A stretch of 64,000 nt of DNA from Spirodela intermedia (GCA_902729315.2 LR746265.1:5684892-5748891), one strand, 5' to 3'. Positions 36,516-49,917 are shown, counted from the first letter of the stretch. The notes: generated by a model from the letters alone, not told the origin. Numbers and translations: made by a program.

Positions 36516-36936
36516 GTAAAGTTAGCTTTGTAGGCAAAATCCTCTCGCGTGTACGACCACTCCTTGCCCCACAGCCGGCTGACCACCGGTGACGTGGAAG
36601 GGGAGTGGCGCACACGTGCCCCTATCGATCCAAGCATGTCGCTCGAGCCCCCGCTCGCGGCTACTCCCCGACTGCGCTTCCGACCCGCTTGAGGGCCCGG
36701 CTGGCCGGCGGACTCCCCCATTTTGCAATATTTTTATTTTTATTTCTTGTTCTTCATTTATCTCAAAACTAAGACTGTAAAAATCGTATAAAATCACATA
36801 ATTACCCAAAAATTCACGTTAATCAACTGAAAACCACTTTTCATGCTTTAACACAAATATAAGTCTATTTATCATGAGTTAAGGCTAAAACTATATTATT
36901 TACTAATTATTAACTCATGATAATGAAGACTTATCA

Positions 36937-36950
36937 CACCCCCCAACTTA
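36937..36950 (-). other. Polypurine tract
   Basis: On the minus strand TAAGTTGGGGGGTG ends directly at the 3' LTR, the expected place for plus-strand priming in reverse transcription. Confidence 0.85.
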
Positions 36951-38550
36951 AATCATTGCTAGTCCCTTAGCAATGGAATTACAAAAATAAAAATTTACAA
37001 ATCTCAAACATCATATTTCAATACAGAAAAGAAATACAATTAGAAATGATGCACCTTTAAACACTTTGGATTCTTATATCAAGTATTTAAGAATGATGTC
37101 AAGCACTTAAATGTTTAAACACTCCTTGGAATAACAATCTAGACTTCACTTCTTCTATTCACATCTTTATCACTTCTTCACTCATAGATGTATTTACAAG
37201 ATGTTCCAATTATCAATACTCATCCAAGAATAATATTGATCTTACATTTCCCTTTTTCTATGACTTGATTTTTGAAGTTTGCACTATATTTCTTCCTTCT
37301 TTTTTTTTTTTATATATATATAGTGGATAAGTAGCTTTTCCTGTAGACAAATTTCGACAATAAGAATGATGTCTCACACCCTCCATGTGTACTCTTCATT
37401 TTCAGGGCTTTCACTTTATCCACTTATTTTTCAGCAAGTGTTTTTCTATGCACGATTTTCGACAATGAGAATGATGTCTCACACCCTCCATGTGTACTCT
37501 TCGTTTCTAGATTTTTCACATTGCTCTCTCTTTTTTTTTTCTTTTTTTTTTTTTTGAAATAAGTGATTTCTCCTCACAAGTCCTATAGATCAGGGTGCAA
37601 AAATCTCCATTAAACTCAAATGATCAATCAAATTTTCACATCAAGTAAATATTATCCATCAAGATCATGAAGTGAAAATCTGTAAAATCAAATCCATGTT
37701 ATCTATCATGTATCCGAGGAGTATTCCAACCAACATTTCATGCTACTAGATCATTCTTTTGACTCAATAATAATCTTCCTAGTATCTTTTGGTATCAATC
37801 AATCTAATTGATTTAATTTTTCATGCATGCAATATGATGTAAGGAATTTGTAAATTAGATAGTTCTGACAGTTCTGTTTTCTGTTTTCAGTTTTAGCAGC
37901 AATAAATTTGTCAAAAATAAATCAAAACTATCTTCTTTATAGCTGTAATTTCGAATTTCAGTAATATATGTCTAAGGGATTGAAATGTGAGAAAAGGGTC
38001 TTCTAGAATTTCAAATTTCGGGCTGTTTTTTGTCTGCTGTTTTTGACAGTCTGTTGTTTCTGACAGAAAACCAGAAAATAGATGTTGCAATTTTTCCGAA
38101 TTTTATTTTATTTTTATTTTTTTAGTTGCTGTTCTAAGTTGAATAAACTGCAAACACATGTTCTTAATCGTCCTACAGCATAAATTAATAATGAATACTT
38201 CACCCCCCAACTTAAAAATGACATTGTCCTCAATGACACAGAAAACTCGAAATAGAATATGCAGAAAATATAATTTTCAAGTGAAGCATGCATATCTGCA
38301 AAGTTAAGCATTAAAAATATTTTCATAAATGATGAAGCTCAGAAAGACATCACCTCAACCTCGTTTTTAATTTTCCACTTCATCTTACACTCCTCCTGCA
38401 CTTTTTCGACAGAAAAACAAATACAGAAACAAGTACTGCGAAATTCTAAGAAAAACAGAGCTTAAAAAAAATCAAACAAAATGAAATAAAAACCATGGGT
38501 TGCCTCCCATGCAGCGCTGAATTTAATGTCTCCAGCTGGACTCCTTGATC
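36951..38550 (-). other. Non-coding region between pol and 3' LTR
   Basis: 1.6 kb of AT-rich sequence without an open frame longer than about 70 codons. It occupies the place of the env-like gene of classical Athila elements. A second run like the polypurine tract (TTAAGTTGGGGGGTG on the minus strand) lies near 38202-38216. A 104-bp-period direct repeat is at 37352-37509. Confidence 0.7.
37352..37509. repeat. Direct repeat with about 104-bp period
   Basis: TTTCGACAATAAGAATGATG followed by TCTCACACCCTCCATGTG appears near 37352 and again, with one change, near 37456. Confidence 0.85.
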
Positions 38551-41500
38551 TTACTCTTGAATTTCTTTTAATAATAAAATTTCTTTTTCTGCAAGGCGTT
38601 CATGTTCTATGTAATGTTTAAGCCGCTGTCCATTTACCTTAAAGTTATGATCACTTTTAGGATCTTTAATCATTACAGCCCCATGATCATATGTCTCTTC
38701 CACCACATAAGGCCCTTTCCATTTTGATTTTAATTTTCCTTGGAATAATTTCAGCCTAGAATCATATAACCACACTTTTTGTCCAACATCAAATTTTTTT
38801 CTGCTAATGTATTTATCATGAAAAGTTTTAGTTTTTTCTTTATATATTCTATGATTTTCATAAGCTTCATTCCTCAACTCCTCTAGTTCATGTAACTGAA
38901 AAATTCTATGCCCACCAGCTGATTTTTCATCCATACATAAATTTTTTATAGCCCATAATGCTTTATGCTCTATTTCCACAGGAAGATGACATGGCTTTCC
39001 AAAAATGAGACGAAATGGGGACATACCTATGGGATTTTTATAAGCTGTTCTATAAGCCCATAATGCATCTTGTAATTTCGTGGGCCAATCTTTCCTATCT
39101 GGTCTAACTATTTTTCTCAAAATTCTCTGAATTTCCCTATTTGCTACTTCAGCTTGCCCATTTGTTTGGGGATGATATGGAGTGGCTACTCTATGGTGTA
39201 CTCCATTCTTTTTCAACAGTTCTCTGAAATTTTTATTTGTAAAATGTGTTCCTCCATCACTAATAATCACTCTAGGACATCCAAATCTCGAAAAAATATT
39301 TTCCTGCACAAATTTCATCACGATTTTATGATCATTAGTTCTAGTAGGAATAGCTTCCACCCACTTCGACACATAATCAACAGCAAGCAAAATATATTCA
39401 TATTTTTCAGCTGATGGGAAGGGACCCATGAAATCTATTCCCCATACATCAAAAATTTCGACTACTAACATATTACTCATGGGCATTTCATCTTTTTTAC
39501 TCATGTTACTTATAGATTGGCATGAAATACATGTTCTACTAAATTCTATAGAATCTCTAATGATTGTAGGCCAATAAAAACCACACTGGAAAATTTTTGC
39601 AGCTGTTTTTCGTCCAGAGAAATGTCCTCCACAGTTAGATGAATGACACATGTTAATAATGCTATGATATTCTTCTTCAGGAACACATCTCCTTAAAATT
39701 TGATCATTGCCCAAGTAATATAAATCAGGATCATGCCAAAAATAATTTCTAATCTTAGAAAAGAAATGATTTTTTCTGTTCTTATCCCACTGTTCTGGAG
39801 TTTTTCCAGAAACCAGAAAATTAACAATATGTGCATACCATGGTGATGGTTGATGTTGAGCTGCCATCAATTGTTCATCTGGAAATGCGTCTTGTAAAGG
39901 TGCTGCATTTATTCCTGTATCACTTAATCTAGAAAGATGGTCAGCAACAACATTCTCGAAACCCTTTTTATCTTTTATTTCTAAGTCAAATTCTTGCAAC
40001 AATAAAATCCATCTTAATAAACGTGGCTTTGCATCTTTCTTATTTAACAGATATTTTAATGCTGCATGATCAGTATAAATAATAATTTTAGCTCCCAAAA
40101 TATATGATCTAAACCTTTCTAACGAAAATACTACAGCTAACAATTCTTTTTCAGTCGTGGTATAATTTAATTGAGCATCAGATATAGTTTTACTAGCATA
40201 TGAAATTACTATGGGTTTTGACTCTTTTGTTTGTCCTAGAACGGCCCCCACTGCATAATTCGATGCGTCACACATTATTTCAAAGGGAAGGGACCAATCA
40301 GGAGCTTGTAAAATGGGTGCCTCAGTAAGTAATCTTTTTATTTCGGAAAAAGACTCAAAACATTTCTCATCAAAATTAAAAGGCACATCTTTAGATAATA
40401 GCATGGTGAGAGGTTTAGAAATTTTCGAAAAATCTTGAATAAATTTTCTGTAATAACCTGCATGACCCAAGAAAGATCTAATCTGTTTTACTGAATTCGG
40501 AGGTTTCATTTTAGATATAATATCGATTTTTGCTCTATCCACCTCTAAACCCTTTTCACTCACAATATGACCCAACACAACTCCCTCTTTAACCATAAAA
40601 TGTGATTTCTCCCAACTCAAAACTAATTTTTTCTCTATGCATTTCTCAAGTACATGCTGTAAATGATTTAAGCATTCATCAAATGATTCACCAAAAACAG
40701 AAAAATCGTCCATAAAAATTTCCATGCATTTTCCAATCATATCAGAAAAAATAGACAGCATACATCTTTGAAATGTGGCTGGAGCATTACACAGACCAAA
40801 AGGCATGCGTTTAAAAGCAAAAGTACCAAATGGACAAGTGAAAGTTGTTTTTTCTTGATCTAAAGGGTTTATATAAATTTGATTATAACCAGAGTATCCA
40901 TCCAGAAAACAAAAAAAGTTTTTTCCAGCTAATTTTTCTAAAATTTGATCAGTAAATGGTAGGGGAAAATGATCTTTTCTAGTAACTGAATTTAATTTTC
41001 TATAATCAATGCAAACTCTCCAACCGGTAGTTAGTCTTGTTTGTATTTCCTCCCCATTTTCGTTTTTTATAACCGTGATCCCTGATTTTTTTGGCACTAC
41101 TTGTGTAGGACTAACCCATTTGCTATCTGAAATAGGGTAAATAATATCAGCAGCCAGCCACTTTAAAATTTCTTTTTTTACAATTTCCATCATGTTAGGA
41201 TTTAATCTTCGTTGTGGTTCCCTGCTAGTTCTAGCCCCCTCCTCTAAATATATACTATGCATGCATACTCTCATATCAATGCCCCTTAGATCGTCCATTT
41301 TCCAGCCCATAGCCTTCTTATTTTTTCGAAGTACATCTAATAATTCTTCTTCCTGTTCATTACTCAAATCAGCTGCAATAATAACAGGAAATGAATTATT
41401 TTCCTCCAAAAACATATATTTTAAACTAGAGGGGAGAGGTTTCAACTCTAAATTCAGATGATCTTCCTCTTTCTTTTCTTCTAAATTTATATTCTCTATT

Positions 41501-43845
41501 TCCTCTAATTCTTCCAGCACACAGTCATCAATAACATCTGGATCATCAAAATCATCTAGAAGATCTATGGTATGACAATCATATACTTGGGATTTCTTAA
41601 GATCATTTGATACCTCAAAAATTTTAATTTCTACTGATTGATCTCCACATGAAATTTTCGCAATACCTGTGGGAAAATCAATATTCATCTTTGCTGTATG
41701 CAAAAATGGTCTCCCTAGGATGATTGGTGTATCATAAAACTGTCCATTAAAATCCATTTCCAGCACTACAAAATCAGCTGGAAATTTACACCCTTTAACT
41801 GTCACTATCACATTTTCTAAGATACCTTTAGGATGTTTTATGGATCTATCAGCAAATTGTAAGGTAACAGTAGAAGGTTTAAGATCAGAAATATTAAATT
41901 TATCACAAATACTTGCAGGTAATAAATTAATACTAGCACCGGTGTCAAGTAATGCATTCTGAAAAATGAATCCACCAATATCACACGAAATTAAAGGAGC
42001 ACCTGTATCTCTCAATTTAAATGGTAATTGATTTAATAATAACGCACTAGCATGCATAGATAATTTTTCTACTCTAGGTGCCCTTTTTGGTGTACACATT
42101 TCTTTCAAAACTCTAGCATATTCAGGAATATGTTCAATGGCAGTGAGTAAAGGAAGACTAATTTGCACATCTTGTAAAATTTTCTTTATTTCTTCATTGT
42201 GTTCCTTTTTCTTTCTTTGTCTAGGCTCTAGAGCTTTAGGAAATGGAATGGTTGTCCTCTCTTTCGAAATTTCTTTGGTAGAATCTATAAAATCCTCTTC
42301 TACTCCTATTTGATTTTGTTTTGGGGTGTCCACATTTTCTTTTTCTTCTAATGTTTGGGGATAAGGATCAGGTAAGATCTTACCACTCCTTAATGCATTC
42401 ACTGTCCTAACATTTTCATTTCGTGGGTTTTTTCCTAGATTCATGCTACTAGACTCCCCATGCTGAAATCCTATTGTTGGGCGGTTCCCTGGATTTTCTA
42501 TGGGCTGACTAGGTAGCTGTCCCTCTTCTCTCTTATTCCCAAGGGCCTCTATAATTTGTTTCTGGTGCAGCATCATTTGGTTCATAGTTTGTTGCATCAT
42601 TTGGCTCATTTGCTGCATCATTTCCATAGCATCAGGTTGGATTTGAGAGGACTGATTTTTCTGAAATCTGTTTTCTTGTTTTGGACGAAATTCAGAGTTT
42701 GAATTGGGTCTAAGTGCTTCTGGATTTTGAATATTATTTGGGTCTCTCCATGAAAAACTATTCCTCCAATTAGGATTATAAGAATTTGAAAAAGGTTTCC
42801 TGTTTCTATTAAAACCGTGAGCTACTTGCACTTGTTCTTGCATAGGGTGAAATGATTGATCTAAATTATAACATTGAAATTCAGAATAATCGTTTTCACC
42901 ATACATAGGACATGTACTATTCGAATTAAGTTGAGGGTTAAAAGGCTTTCTAATATTGTCAATAAGTAAATCAATTTTTTCTAATCTTTGATTAATCTGA
43001 TTAACCTCATTTCTAAGTTTAGAATCATCATCATGATGCAATTCATAAATTCCTCTCTTCTTATCCCTGTCATATAATTCAAAAGAGGCTTGATCTCTAG
43101 AATTTTCACTTAAATTCTCATAAAGACTGTAAATCTCATCAGGAGTTTTCTCCATAAAAGCTCCTCCACATATAGAATCAACCATATTTCTATGTTGTTC
43201 TAATAATCCATCATAAAAAATTCTATTGAGCTGCCACTTGGGTATAGCATGATGAGGACACTTTCTAAGTAAATCTTTGAATTTTTCCCATGTCTCATGC
43301 AAAGTTTCTCCTGGTCTTTGAGAAAAACTCCATATATGTTTTCTCATATTTTGAGTTTTTCCTAAGGGATAAAATTTTCGAAGAAAGGCCTGTTCTATAT
43401 CTTTCCAGCTAGTTAATTCTCTATCTAATGTGGATAGCCAATGACTAGCTTTGTCCCTAAGTGTATGAGGGAATAATTTCATCTTAATAATTTCTGGTGT
43501 AACTTGAGGGAGATTAACTAAATCACAGACCATATGAAATTTTTCTAAGTGCTGATGAGGTTCCTCTAAAGGCAATCCATGAAAATTAGGGAGCATTTGA
43601 AAAATTCCTGGATTTATTTCGAATTTAACAGTGGGTGCTAATGGGACTCTAATGTTAGATGCTCTTTGAAATGAATCAGGGATATAATGATTTTTCATGG
43701 CCATAGGATTGTTCTCAGTTTGACCTGTACTTCCTTCAGGATCCATCAAAATTAATTTTTCTTTCGGATTTTTATTTTTGAATGAAATAATGAAAGGATT
43801 TTCTAGCCTTGGATGCAAGGATCTTCTACCATGCATAAAAATCAA
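38551..43845 (-). CDS. Gag-Pol polyprotein of the Athila element
   Basis: One uninterrupted frame of 1,764 codons. The gag part covers about residues 1-480, with a retrotransposon-gag capsid region near 60-260 ([16 protein letters not shown]). Protease: LLDTGAS near 635. Reverse transcriptase: [14 protein letters not shown] and the FMDDF active site near 1045. RNase [12 protein letters not shown] near 1257. Integrase: a zinc-binding HHCC region near 1400-1440, catalytic Asp in the WGIDFMGPF block near 1470, second Asp in SDGGTHF near 1531 and Glu in [10 protein letters not shown] near 1565; a GPY/F-like KGPYVV near 1713. No chromodomain follows. All catalytic residues I can check are present and there is no stop or frameshift. 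The first ATG may not be the true start; M34 is an alternative. Confidence 0.95.
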   Translation of the reverse strand: MIFMHGRRSLHPRLENPFIISFKNKNPKEKLILMDPEGSTGQTENNPMAMKNHYIPDSFQRASNIRVPLAPTVKFEINPGIFQMLPNFHGLPLEEPHQHLEKFHMVCDLVNLPQVTPEIIKMKLFPHTLRDKASHWLSTLDRELTSWKDIEQAFLRKFYPLGKTQNMRKHIWSFSQRPGETLHETWEKFKDLLRKCPHHAIPKWQLNRIFYDGLLEQHRNMVDSICGGAFMEKTPDEIYSLYENLSENSRDQASFELYDRDKKRGIYELHHDDDSKLRNEVNQINQRLEKIDLLIDNIRKPFNPQLNSNSTCPMYGENDYSEFQCYNLDQSFHPMQEQVQVAHGFNRNRKPFSNSYNPNWRNSFSWRDPNNIQNPEALRPNSNSEFRPKQENRFQKNQSSQIQPDAMEMMQQMSQMMQQTMNQMMLHQKQIIEALGNKREEGQLPSQPIENPGNRPTIGFQHGESSSMNLGKNPRNENVRTVNALRSGKILPDPYPQTLEEKENVDTPKQNQIGVEEDFIDSTKEISKERTTIPFPKALEPRQRKKKEHNEEIKKILQDVQISLPLLTAIEHIPEYARVLKEMCTPKRAPRVEKLSMHASALLLNQLPFKLRDTGAPLISCDIGGFIFQNALLDTGASINLLPASICDKFNISDLKPSTVTLQFADRSIKHPKGILENVIVTVKGCKFPADFVVLEMDFNGQFYDTPIILGRPFLHTAKMNIDFPTGIAKISCGDQSVEIKIFEVSNDLKKSQVYDCHTIDLLDDFDDPDVIDDCVLEELEEIENINLEEKKEEDHLNLELKPLPSSLKYMFLEENNSFPVIIAADLSNEQEEELLDVLRKNKKAMGWKMDDLRGIDMRVCMHSIYLEEGARTSREPQRRLNPNMMEIVKKEILKWLAADIIYPISDSKWVSPTQVVPKKSGITVIKNENGEEIQTRLTTGWRVCIDYRKLNSVTRKDHFPLPFTDQILEKLAGKNFFCFLDGYSGYNQIYINPLDQEKTTFTCPFGTFAFKRMPFGLCNAPATFQRCMLSIFSDMIGKCMEIFMDDFSVFGESFDECLNHLQHVLEKCIEKKLVLSWEKSHFMVKEGVVLGHIVSEKGLEVDRAKIDIISKMKPPNSVKQIRSFLGHAGYYRKFIQDFSKISKPLTMLLSKDVPFNFDEKCFESFSEIKRLLTEAPILQAPDWSLPFEIMCDASNYAVGAVLGQTKESKPIVISYASKTISDAQLNYTTTEKELLAVVFSLERFRSYILGAKIIIYTDHAALKYLLNKKDAKPRLLRWILLLQEFDLEIKDKKGFENVVADHLSRLSDTGINAAPLQDAFPDEQLMAAQHQPSPWYAHIVNFLVSGKTPEQWDKNRKNHFFSKIRNYFWHDPDLYYLGNDQILRRCVPEEEYHSIINMCHSSNCGGHFSGRKTAAKIFQCGFYWPTIIRDSIEFSRTCISCQSISNMSKKDEMPMSNMLVVEIFDVWGIDFMGPFPSAEKYEYILLAVDYVSKWVEAIPTRTNDHKIVMKFVQENIFSRFGCPRVIISDGGTHFTNKNFRELLKKNGVHHRVATPYHPQTNGQAEVANREIQRILRKIVRPDRKDWPTKLQDALWAYRTAYKNPIGMSPFRLIFGKPCHLPVEIEHKALWAIKNLCMDEKSAGGHRIFQLHELEELRNEAYENHRIYKEKTKTFHDKYISRKKFDVGQKVWLYDSRLKLFQGKLKSKWKGPYVVEETYDHGAVMIKDPKSDHNFKVNGQRLKHYIEHERLAEKEILLLKEIQE

Positions 43846-44027
43846 TAAATTCGAGGGAAAAAGTTAGTAACTGTTACCCTCCTTCAGGATGCTCCAGTCC
43901 TTGCCGTGCTTCTTTTCGTTCCCTTTTTCTAATAAAAATCAGCAAAAAGAAAATAAAACAAGAGTAAAGTTTTTTTTTTGTGTACTCTAAGAGAAAAACA
44001 GAAAAATACTAAATATTATTCAATACA

Positions 44028-44045
44028 TCCCCGGCAACGGCGCCA
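44028..44045 (-). other. Primer-binding site (tRNA-Asp type)
   Basis: On the minus strand TGGCGCCGTTGCCGGGGA lies five bases inside the 5' LTR. This PBS is characteristic of Athila elements and is complementary to the 3' end of plant tRNA-Asp. Confidence 0.85.
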
Positions 44046-44050
44046 AAATT

Positions 44051-45821
44051 TGACGTGACTCAGTCGTTGTATGTTAAATCACGCAAATTTAAAATTTATA
44101 AAACTAGAAAATACGAATTTTCGGATATTTAGAAGTATTTCAAAATAAATATATCAATTATAATTCAATACAAATCCCAAAAATAGTGGTAATTTTCCAG
44201 GTCGATCACAGGGATGTAATATAATATCTGGTAATTATTCAGAATTTTTCTCAATGAGTACAATTTTCTTACGAATTTTATACTAGGAAATAAAAAGGAA
44301 ATATATTTAAAATTCACGAAAAAAAGGAAATAAGGGTGCGGACGTCAGGATGACGTCAGCGCCCGGCGAACGCGAATCAGGCGGAAACAGAGTTCCGCCC
44401 GGCGATTCTTACGTAGGCGATTACAGACGACTCAATTAATCAAATTAAGATCTGTAAAAGCCGGAAGAATCGTAGTTGAACGAAGTATAGTTTGGTAAAT
44501 AAAAATCAACAAAGTATCACTAAATGAAGCGTAAATTAAATTGAAAGCAGGAAAACAGAGTTCCGGCGTCGCGACGGCGATGCGTCGGCGATGCACCGGA
44601 ATCCTGAGCGTTCGGGAGGATCGTCGTGCAGTGTCCACGGCCTCGAAGGCTCTCCTTGGACAAAGACGACGTGGGCAATCTCTAGATAAAGCAGGAAAAC
44701 AGAGTTCCGGCGTCGCGACGGCGACGCGTCGGCGATGCACCGGAATCCTGAGCGTTCGGGAGGGTCGTCGTGCAGTGTCCACGGCCTCGAAGGCTCTCCT
44801 TGGACAAAGACGACGTGGGCAATCTCTAGATCTTCTCGCGAAGTCTAGAGACCAATGAAGTGGGTCGTCGAATCGTCTCCGGCAGGCTGTCACCCGGCGG
44901 AGCGGAAAAACGGCGACTTTGCGGCTCTCCGGCGGCTGTCACCCGACGGAGAGGGGCTGGATGGAGGTGAGGCGCGTGTTAGGGAGCTTCATCCTCAGGT
45001 CCGCGCAGCAAGAGGAGGCTCTTCATCGCATCTGGTACGCTCTCAGGAGGTGGCGACTGGTCTCCCGGCGGATCGTCCTCTTCCCGACGACGGCTTGTTC
45101 GTCGATCAATCGGAGATGATTTACTCGATGGATTGCGATCCTTTTATCGCGAATCGTTCAGAAATTTTAGTAGCAATGCTCCGCGAATCGCGTTGACGAG
45201 ATTTTCGCCGATGATCCAGCGATTCCGGTTGCTTAATCCTTCACCGGCGATCTGCAGGAAAGTCGCGATAATCAGTTAAAAATATATGAATTTTGACTCT
45301 GGGAGGATTCGAACCCGCGGCGGTCGCCCGCCCCTGAACAAGGTGTGACGCGGGTTTAGTCCCACATCGGTTGTGCGCGGATTATTTGGGCGAATATATA
45401 GTAAAGTTAGCTTTGTAGGCAAAATCCTCTCGCGTGTACGACCACTCCTTGCCCCACAGCCGGCTGACCACCGGTGACGTGGAAGGGGAGTGGCGCACAC
45501 GTGCCCCTATCGATCCAAGCAAGCCGCTCGAGCCCCCGCTCGCGGCTACTCCCCGACTGCGCTTCCGACCCGCTTGAGGGCCCGGCTGGCCGGCGGACTC
45601 CCCCATTTTGCAATATTTTTATTTTTATTTCTTGTTCTTCATTTATCTCAAAACTAAGACTGTAAAAATCGTATAAAATCACATAATTACCCAAAAATTC
45701 ACGTTAATCAACTGAAAACCACTTTTCATGCTTTAACACAAATATAAGTCTATTTATCATGAGTTAAGGCTAAAACTATATTATTTACTAATTATTAACT
45801 CATGATAATGAAGACTTATCA
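44051..45821 (-). repeat. 5' LTR of the Athila element
   Basis: 1,771 bp, nearly identical to 35166-36936, with the same two 144-bp units, TGACGTCA (44351-44358) and USE/TATA pair. The plus-strand USE/TATA pair here points out of the element towards the P450 start-codon segment. Confidence 0.95.
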
Positions 45822-45952
45822 GGGGCGTATCTCTTCTTCTTCCTTCCCAGTCGTCCCGGCCGGAGGAGCACTTGGAGGCAGAGGAGCCCCCCCAGCAGCA
45901 GCGCTATGGCGGTGGCAGTGAGGAAAGGATGGCTGGACAGGACAGGCTCCAT
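45822..45952 (-). pseudogene. CYP704: CYP704-like P450, first 44 codons (5' end of disrupted exon 1)
   Basis: ATG at 45952-45950 begins an N-terminal membrane anchor (FLTATAIALLLGGLLCL) and a basic stop-transfer stretch (GRLGRKKRRY), as in microsomal P450s. The segment ends in the GGGGC target duplication, after which the Athila LTR starts. Phase joins that at 35160. Only about 310 bp separate this ATG from an old solo LTR (46263-47900), so the native promoter is short or includes LTR sequence. Confidence 0.88.
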
Positions 45953-46262
45953 GGCGGGCACCTCCCAGTTTCGCGACCAATCTCTGTAGCTGAGGACGGC
46001 GCAGAACGGTTTGATAAGAAATCCTCCCTATCCTCTTCTAAGTAAATTCTATGGTCAGTATGACATAGAAAAGCTGTCATGTTACAATGACAGACGCCAG
46101 AATGACGACAGAAGTTGAAGACGACTTTTATTTGCATTAGACTTTTCCACATGACAAGTAAGAGTGCGTCCTTACATTCTAGCAGTTGCGAAATGGTGAA
46201 ATGATCCCTAGAGAAAGATATGTTATTTTATTACAGTTTATAGTAGTTTGTATTAATACGCT

Positions 46263-47900
46263 TCACGTGACTTAATTATTTACTATTAGAAAAATTAAAT
46301 TAAAAATATATAAAAATTGAAAGTATTAAGTTTTAGATTTTTAGAACTTTTTTTACTGATAAAGGCTTCAAACATAGTGAATTATTTTCAGGTCAATTAA
46401 ATGATTGTAAGATAATATTAGGTAAAATTTTAGAATTTTCTTCAAATGATATTATTCTTTAAACACTTTTTAAACTAAATGATGAAGATTTTTTAAAAAA
46501 AATTATAATAAAGAGAAATTTAGTGTAGATGTAAAGATGACATCAATGCCACAACGAACAAGATTCAAAGGTAATTTTTGACTAAATGGTTACAGATTAT
46601 TTTATTAATTAAATTAAGCTATGTGAAAATCAAAGGGATCTTAATTGACTAAGAATAGTTTTGAAACTTGAAGTCACACAAAATCTCACTAATCTAAATA
46701 AAAAATAATTTAAAAATAGAAAATACATAGTTTCAGTATCATGACAATAATTTTTAGAATTCTAAGTATTTGAAGTATTCTCATATGTTATTTATGACTT
46801 TAAAAACTCTTTTTAGGTATTGATAATATAAATAATCTATTGATCATCTTGTGAAGTCTAGAAATTGATTAAATGGACTTACGAATAATTTTTGAATGCT
46901 ATCATTAGTGAAGTAAAAGTTTGGTGACTTTCAAATCTCTAACATGTATCACTTGGTGGAGATAAGTTGGATGAAGATAAAGTACATCTTAAAGAGCTTC
47001 ATCCTTAGATCTAACATGTAGCAAGATGATGTTTTTCATTACATTTAGTATATAATGAAGAGATGATGATTAATCTCTTAGTGGATTACCCTATTCTCAA
47101 TGACAGATTGCTCATTGATTAACTAGAGATGATTTTCTTAAAGAATTTATGATATTTATATTCAAAATATTTAGTCAATTACTAACAATGATTGATAAGA
47201 AAATATTAATAAAATTTATGTTGATGGGTAAAAGATTTTAGTAACTTAATTGACCTACACTTTATAGAAAAATTAAGAGTTAACCAAATATAAATAAATA
47301 AATTTTAGCTCTAATAAGATTTGAACCCAAAATGATCTCTCAATTGTATGAGGAAGATAATATGAATTATCCACATACCCTTGACCTAGTGATGTCATGG
47401 AAGCATTTTCTTCTTATGTTGCAAGAGTATTTAGGTATAAAAATATCAGAACATACTAGAATATTGTTATAGGTTTAGTCCCACATCAGTTGTTTTCCAA
47501 TGTTTGAAACACATGTTTTCAATATACCTCTCTCATATACCCATGTGTGTACGACCACTTCTTGTCCCACACTCAATTGATTGCTAGTGATGTTAAAGGG
47601 GAGTGAAGTACCTGTGACCTAATTGGTCCTTAACCACTCAAGCCCCCAATTCATGATTGACTAGGTGCTATTTTTTTCTTTTTTTAGTTATATTTTTCTT
47701 CATTTTATTTCTAAAATATGATTATAAATTATAGAAGTTCATATAAAATCAATCACATAATTAGTTAAACTTTCACATTAATTAATTAAACTTTTTTTTA
47801 TCTCAATTTGACATAAATATAAGTCATGATAATGATGAAGACTTAAGGCTTAAAATATATTATTAATTAATTATTAACTCATGATGATGAAGACTTAGTA
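46263..47900 (+). mobile_element. Solo LTR of the Athila family, strongly decayed
   Basis: 1,638 bp aligning throughout to the young LTR but with most CpG positions changed to TG/CA. It carries one copy of the GC-rich block. Flanks ACGCT (46258-46262) and ATGCT (47901-47905) look like a target duplication with one C-to-T change. TTTAGTCCCACATC is still recognisable. Confidence 0.85.
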
Positions 47901-48110
47901 ATGCTCTAATTAAGAATAAGCACATAAATAAGTATATAGTTATTCTTTTTACTTTCACACACTTCAATCATGTTATCATGTTCTACTTAAAAGTTTTTTT
48001 ATTATGGTAAAAAAATACAAATAACTATTTTGAATTTGAACTTAAATAAATAATATTTATAGAGGTTTGTATAAATAGAAAAAGGTTATAGTTACATCTT
48101 TCTATTTATA

Positions 48111-48279
48111 TATCACAATAATGTATGAGTTTGCTCCCTTTAAGAGTTGACATAATGACCCTAGAATGATGGCAACAAGTTTCAGTGATAGAATTGTATT
48201 AAAGTATGACATGCTACTACAATGTATATGCCATCTATGTTACTTGCAACACTCATGGTGTGGGAATGAGTTTAAGATG
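48111..48279 (+). repeat. Left half of a dispersed repeat split by a solo LTR
   Basis: Matches 31250-31400. The match continues after the solo LTR at 49918-50160. Confidence 0.7.
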
Positions 48280-49912
48280 TGACGTGACTTAGTTGTTGTA
48301 TATTAAATCACGTAAATATAAAATTTATAAAACTAAAAAATATGAATTTTTAGATATTTAGAAGTAATTCTGAATAAATATATCAATTATAATTCAATAA
48401 AACTTTCAAAAATATCAGTAATTTTCCAAGTTCATCACAGAGATGTAATATAATATTTGGTAATTATTCAAAAATTTTCTCAATGAATATGATTTTCTAT
48501 AAATTTTATACTAGTAAATGAAAAGGAAATATGTTTAAAATTCACGAAAAAGGGAAATAAAGGTGCAGACATCAAGACGACGTCAATGCTCGGGGAATGT
48601 GAATCGGGTAGAAATAGAGTTCTGCCCGTTGATTCTTACATAAGTGATTACAAATGATTTAATTAATCAAATTAAGATCTGTAAAAGTCGAAAGAATCGT
48701 AATATAACAAAGTATATTTTGGTAAATTAAAATCACAAAAATTATCACTAAATGAAGTGCAAAGTAAGTTGAAAGTAGGAAAACAAAGTTCCGGCGTCGC
48801 GATGACGATGCGTCAGCGATGCACCGGAATCTTGAGCATTCGAGAGGATCGTCGTGTAGTGTCCACGGCCTCGAAGGCTCTCCTTAGACAAAGACAATGT
48901 GGGCAATCTCTAGATCTTCTTGTGAAATCTAGAGATTAATGAAATGGGTTGTCAAGTCATCTTCGGTGGCTATCACTCGACAGAGTGGAAAAATAGTGAC
49001 TTGCGGCTCTCCGATGGCTGTCACCCGATAGAGAGGAGCTAGATGAAGGTGGGGTACGTGTTAGGGAGCTTCATCCTCAGGTCCGCGCAACAAGAGGAGG
49101 CTCTTCATTGCATCTGGTATGCTCTTAGGAGGTGGTGACTCATCTCTCGGTGGATCGTCCTCTTCCCGACAACGGCTTATTTGTCGATCAATTGGAGATG
49201 TTTTACTCGATGGATTCACGATCCTTTTATCGCGAATCGTTCAGCAATTTTAGTACCAATGCTCCACGAATCACATTGACGAGATTTTCGCCGATGATCT
49301 AGCGATTCTCGTTGCTTAATCCTTCACCGGTGATTTGCAGGAAAGTCGCGATAATTAGATAAAAATATATGAATTTTGACTCTATGAGGATTCGAACCCA
49401 TGCTGGTTGCCCTGCCTCTTCTGAGGAAGGTGATGGGTTTAGTCCCACATCAGTTGTGTGCTGAATATTTGGGCATATAAATAGTAATGTAACATTTGTA
49501 AGCAAAGTCCCTCTCACGCGTGTACGACCACTCTTTTCCTCATAGCCGGCTGGCCACTAGTGACATGGAAGGAGAGTGGCACACATGTGCCCCATCAATC
49601 CAAGCAAAGCCAAGCCGCTCAAGCTCCTGCTCGCGGCTACTCCCCGACTGAGCTTCCGACCTGCTTGTGGGCTTGGCTGGCCAACAGGTCCCCCCATTTT
49701 GTCATATTTTTATTTTTATTTCTTGTTCTTTATTTATCTCAAAAGTAAGACTGTAAAAATTATATAAAATTACATAATTATTCAAAAATTCACATTAATC
49801 AATTGAAAACCACTTTTCACACTTTAACACAAATATAAGTCTATTTATCATGAGTTAAGGCTAAAACTATATTATTTAATAATTATTAACTCATGATAAT
49901 GAAAACTTATCA
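48280..49912 (+). mobile_element. Solo LTR of the Athila family, single-unit form
   Basis: 1,633 bp with TGACGTGACT...ACTTATCA ends and a perfect target duplication AGATG (48275-48279, 49913-49917). It has only one copy of the 144-bp block, which accounts for its shorter length. Moderately diverged. Confidence 0.93.
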
Positions 49913-49917
49913 AGATG

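Larger units (their letters stand above)
35166..36936 (-). repeat. 3' LTR of the Athila element
   Basis: 1,771 bp, TGACGTGACT...ACTTATCA on the plus strand. It contains two tandem copies of a 144-bp GC-rich block (35660-35947), a TGACGTCA bZIP-type site (35467-35474), a tRNA-type B-box sequence on the minus strand (36420-36430) and a USE/TATA pair (36474-36515). Confidence 0.95.
35166..45821 (-). mobile_element. Full-length Athila-lineage Ty3/gypsy LTR retrotransposon
   Basis: 10,656 bp bounded by TG...CA LTRs and a perfect 5-bp target duplication GGGGC (35161-35165 and 45822-45826). It is transcribed on the minus strand. Components from its 5' end: LTR 44051-45821, primer-binding site 44028-44045, gag-pol 38551-43845, a 1.6-kb non-coding stretch, polypurine tract 36937-36950, LTR 35166-36936. 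The LTRs have equal length and differ by roughly ten substitutions or small indels as far as I can count by eye. Gag style, PBS type and lack of a chromodomain point to Athila. The env-like frame found in many Athila elements is absent. The element looks recent and potentially autonomous for its gag-pol functions. Confidence 0.95.

Noticed and set aside
36391-36520. A complete tRNA gene in the LTR
   Set aside because: Only a TpsiC-arm-like B-box is present; the stem has a mismatch and no matching acceptor or D arm was found.
45904-46152. 82-codon minus-strand frame overlapping the P450 start
   Set aside because: Different frame from the P450 N-terminus and no similarity; leader sequence.
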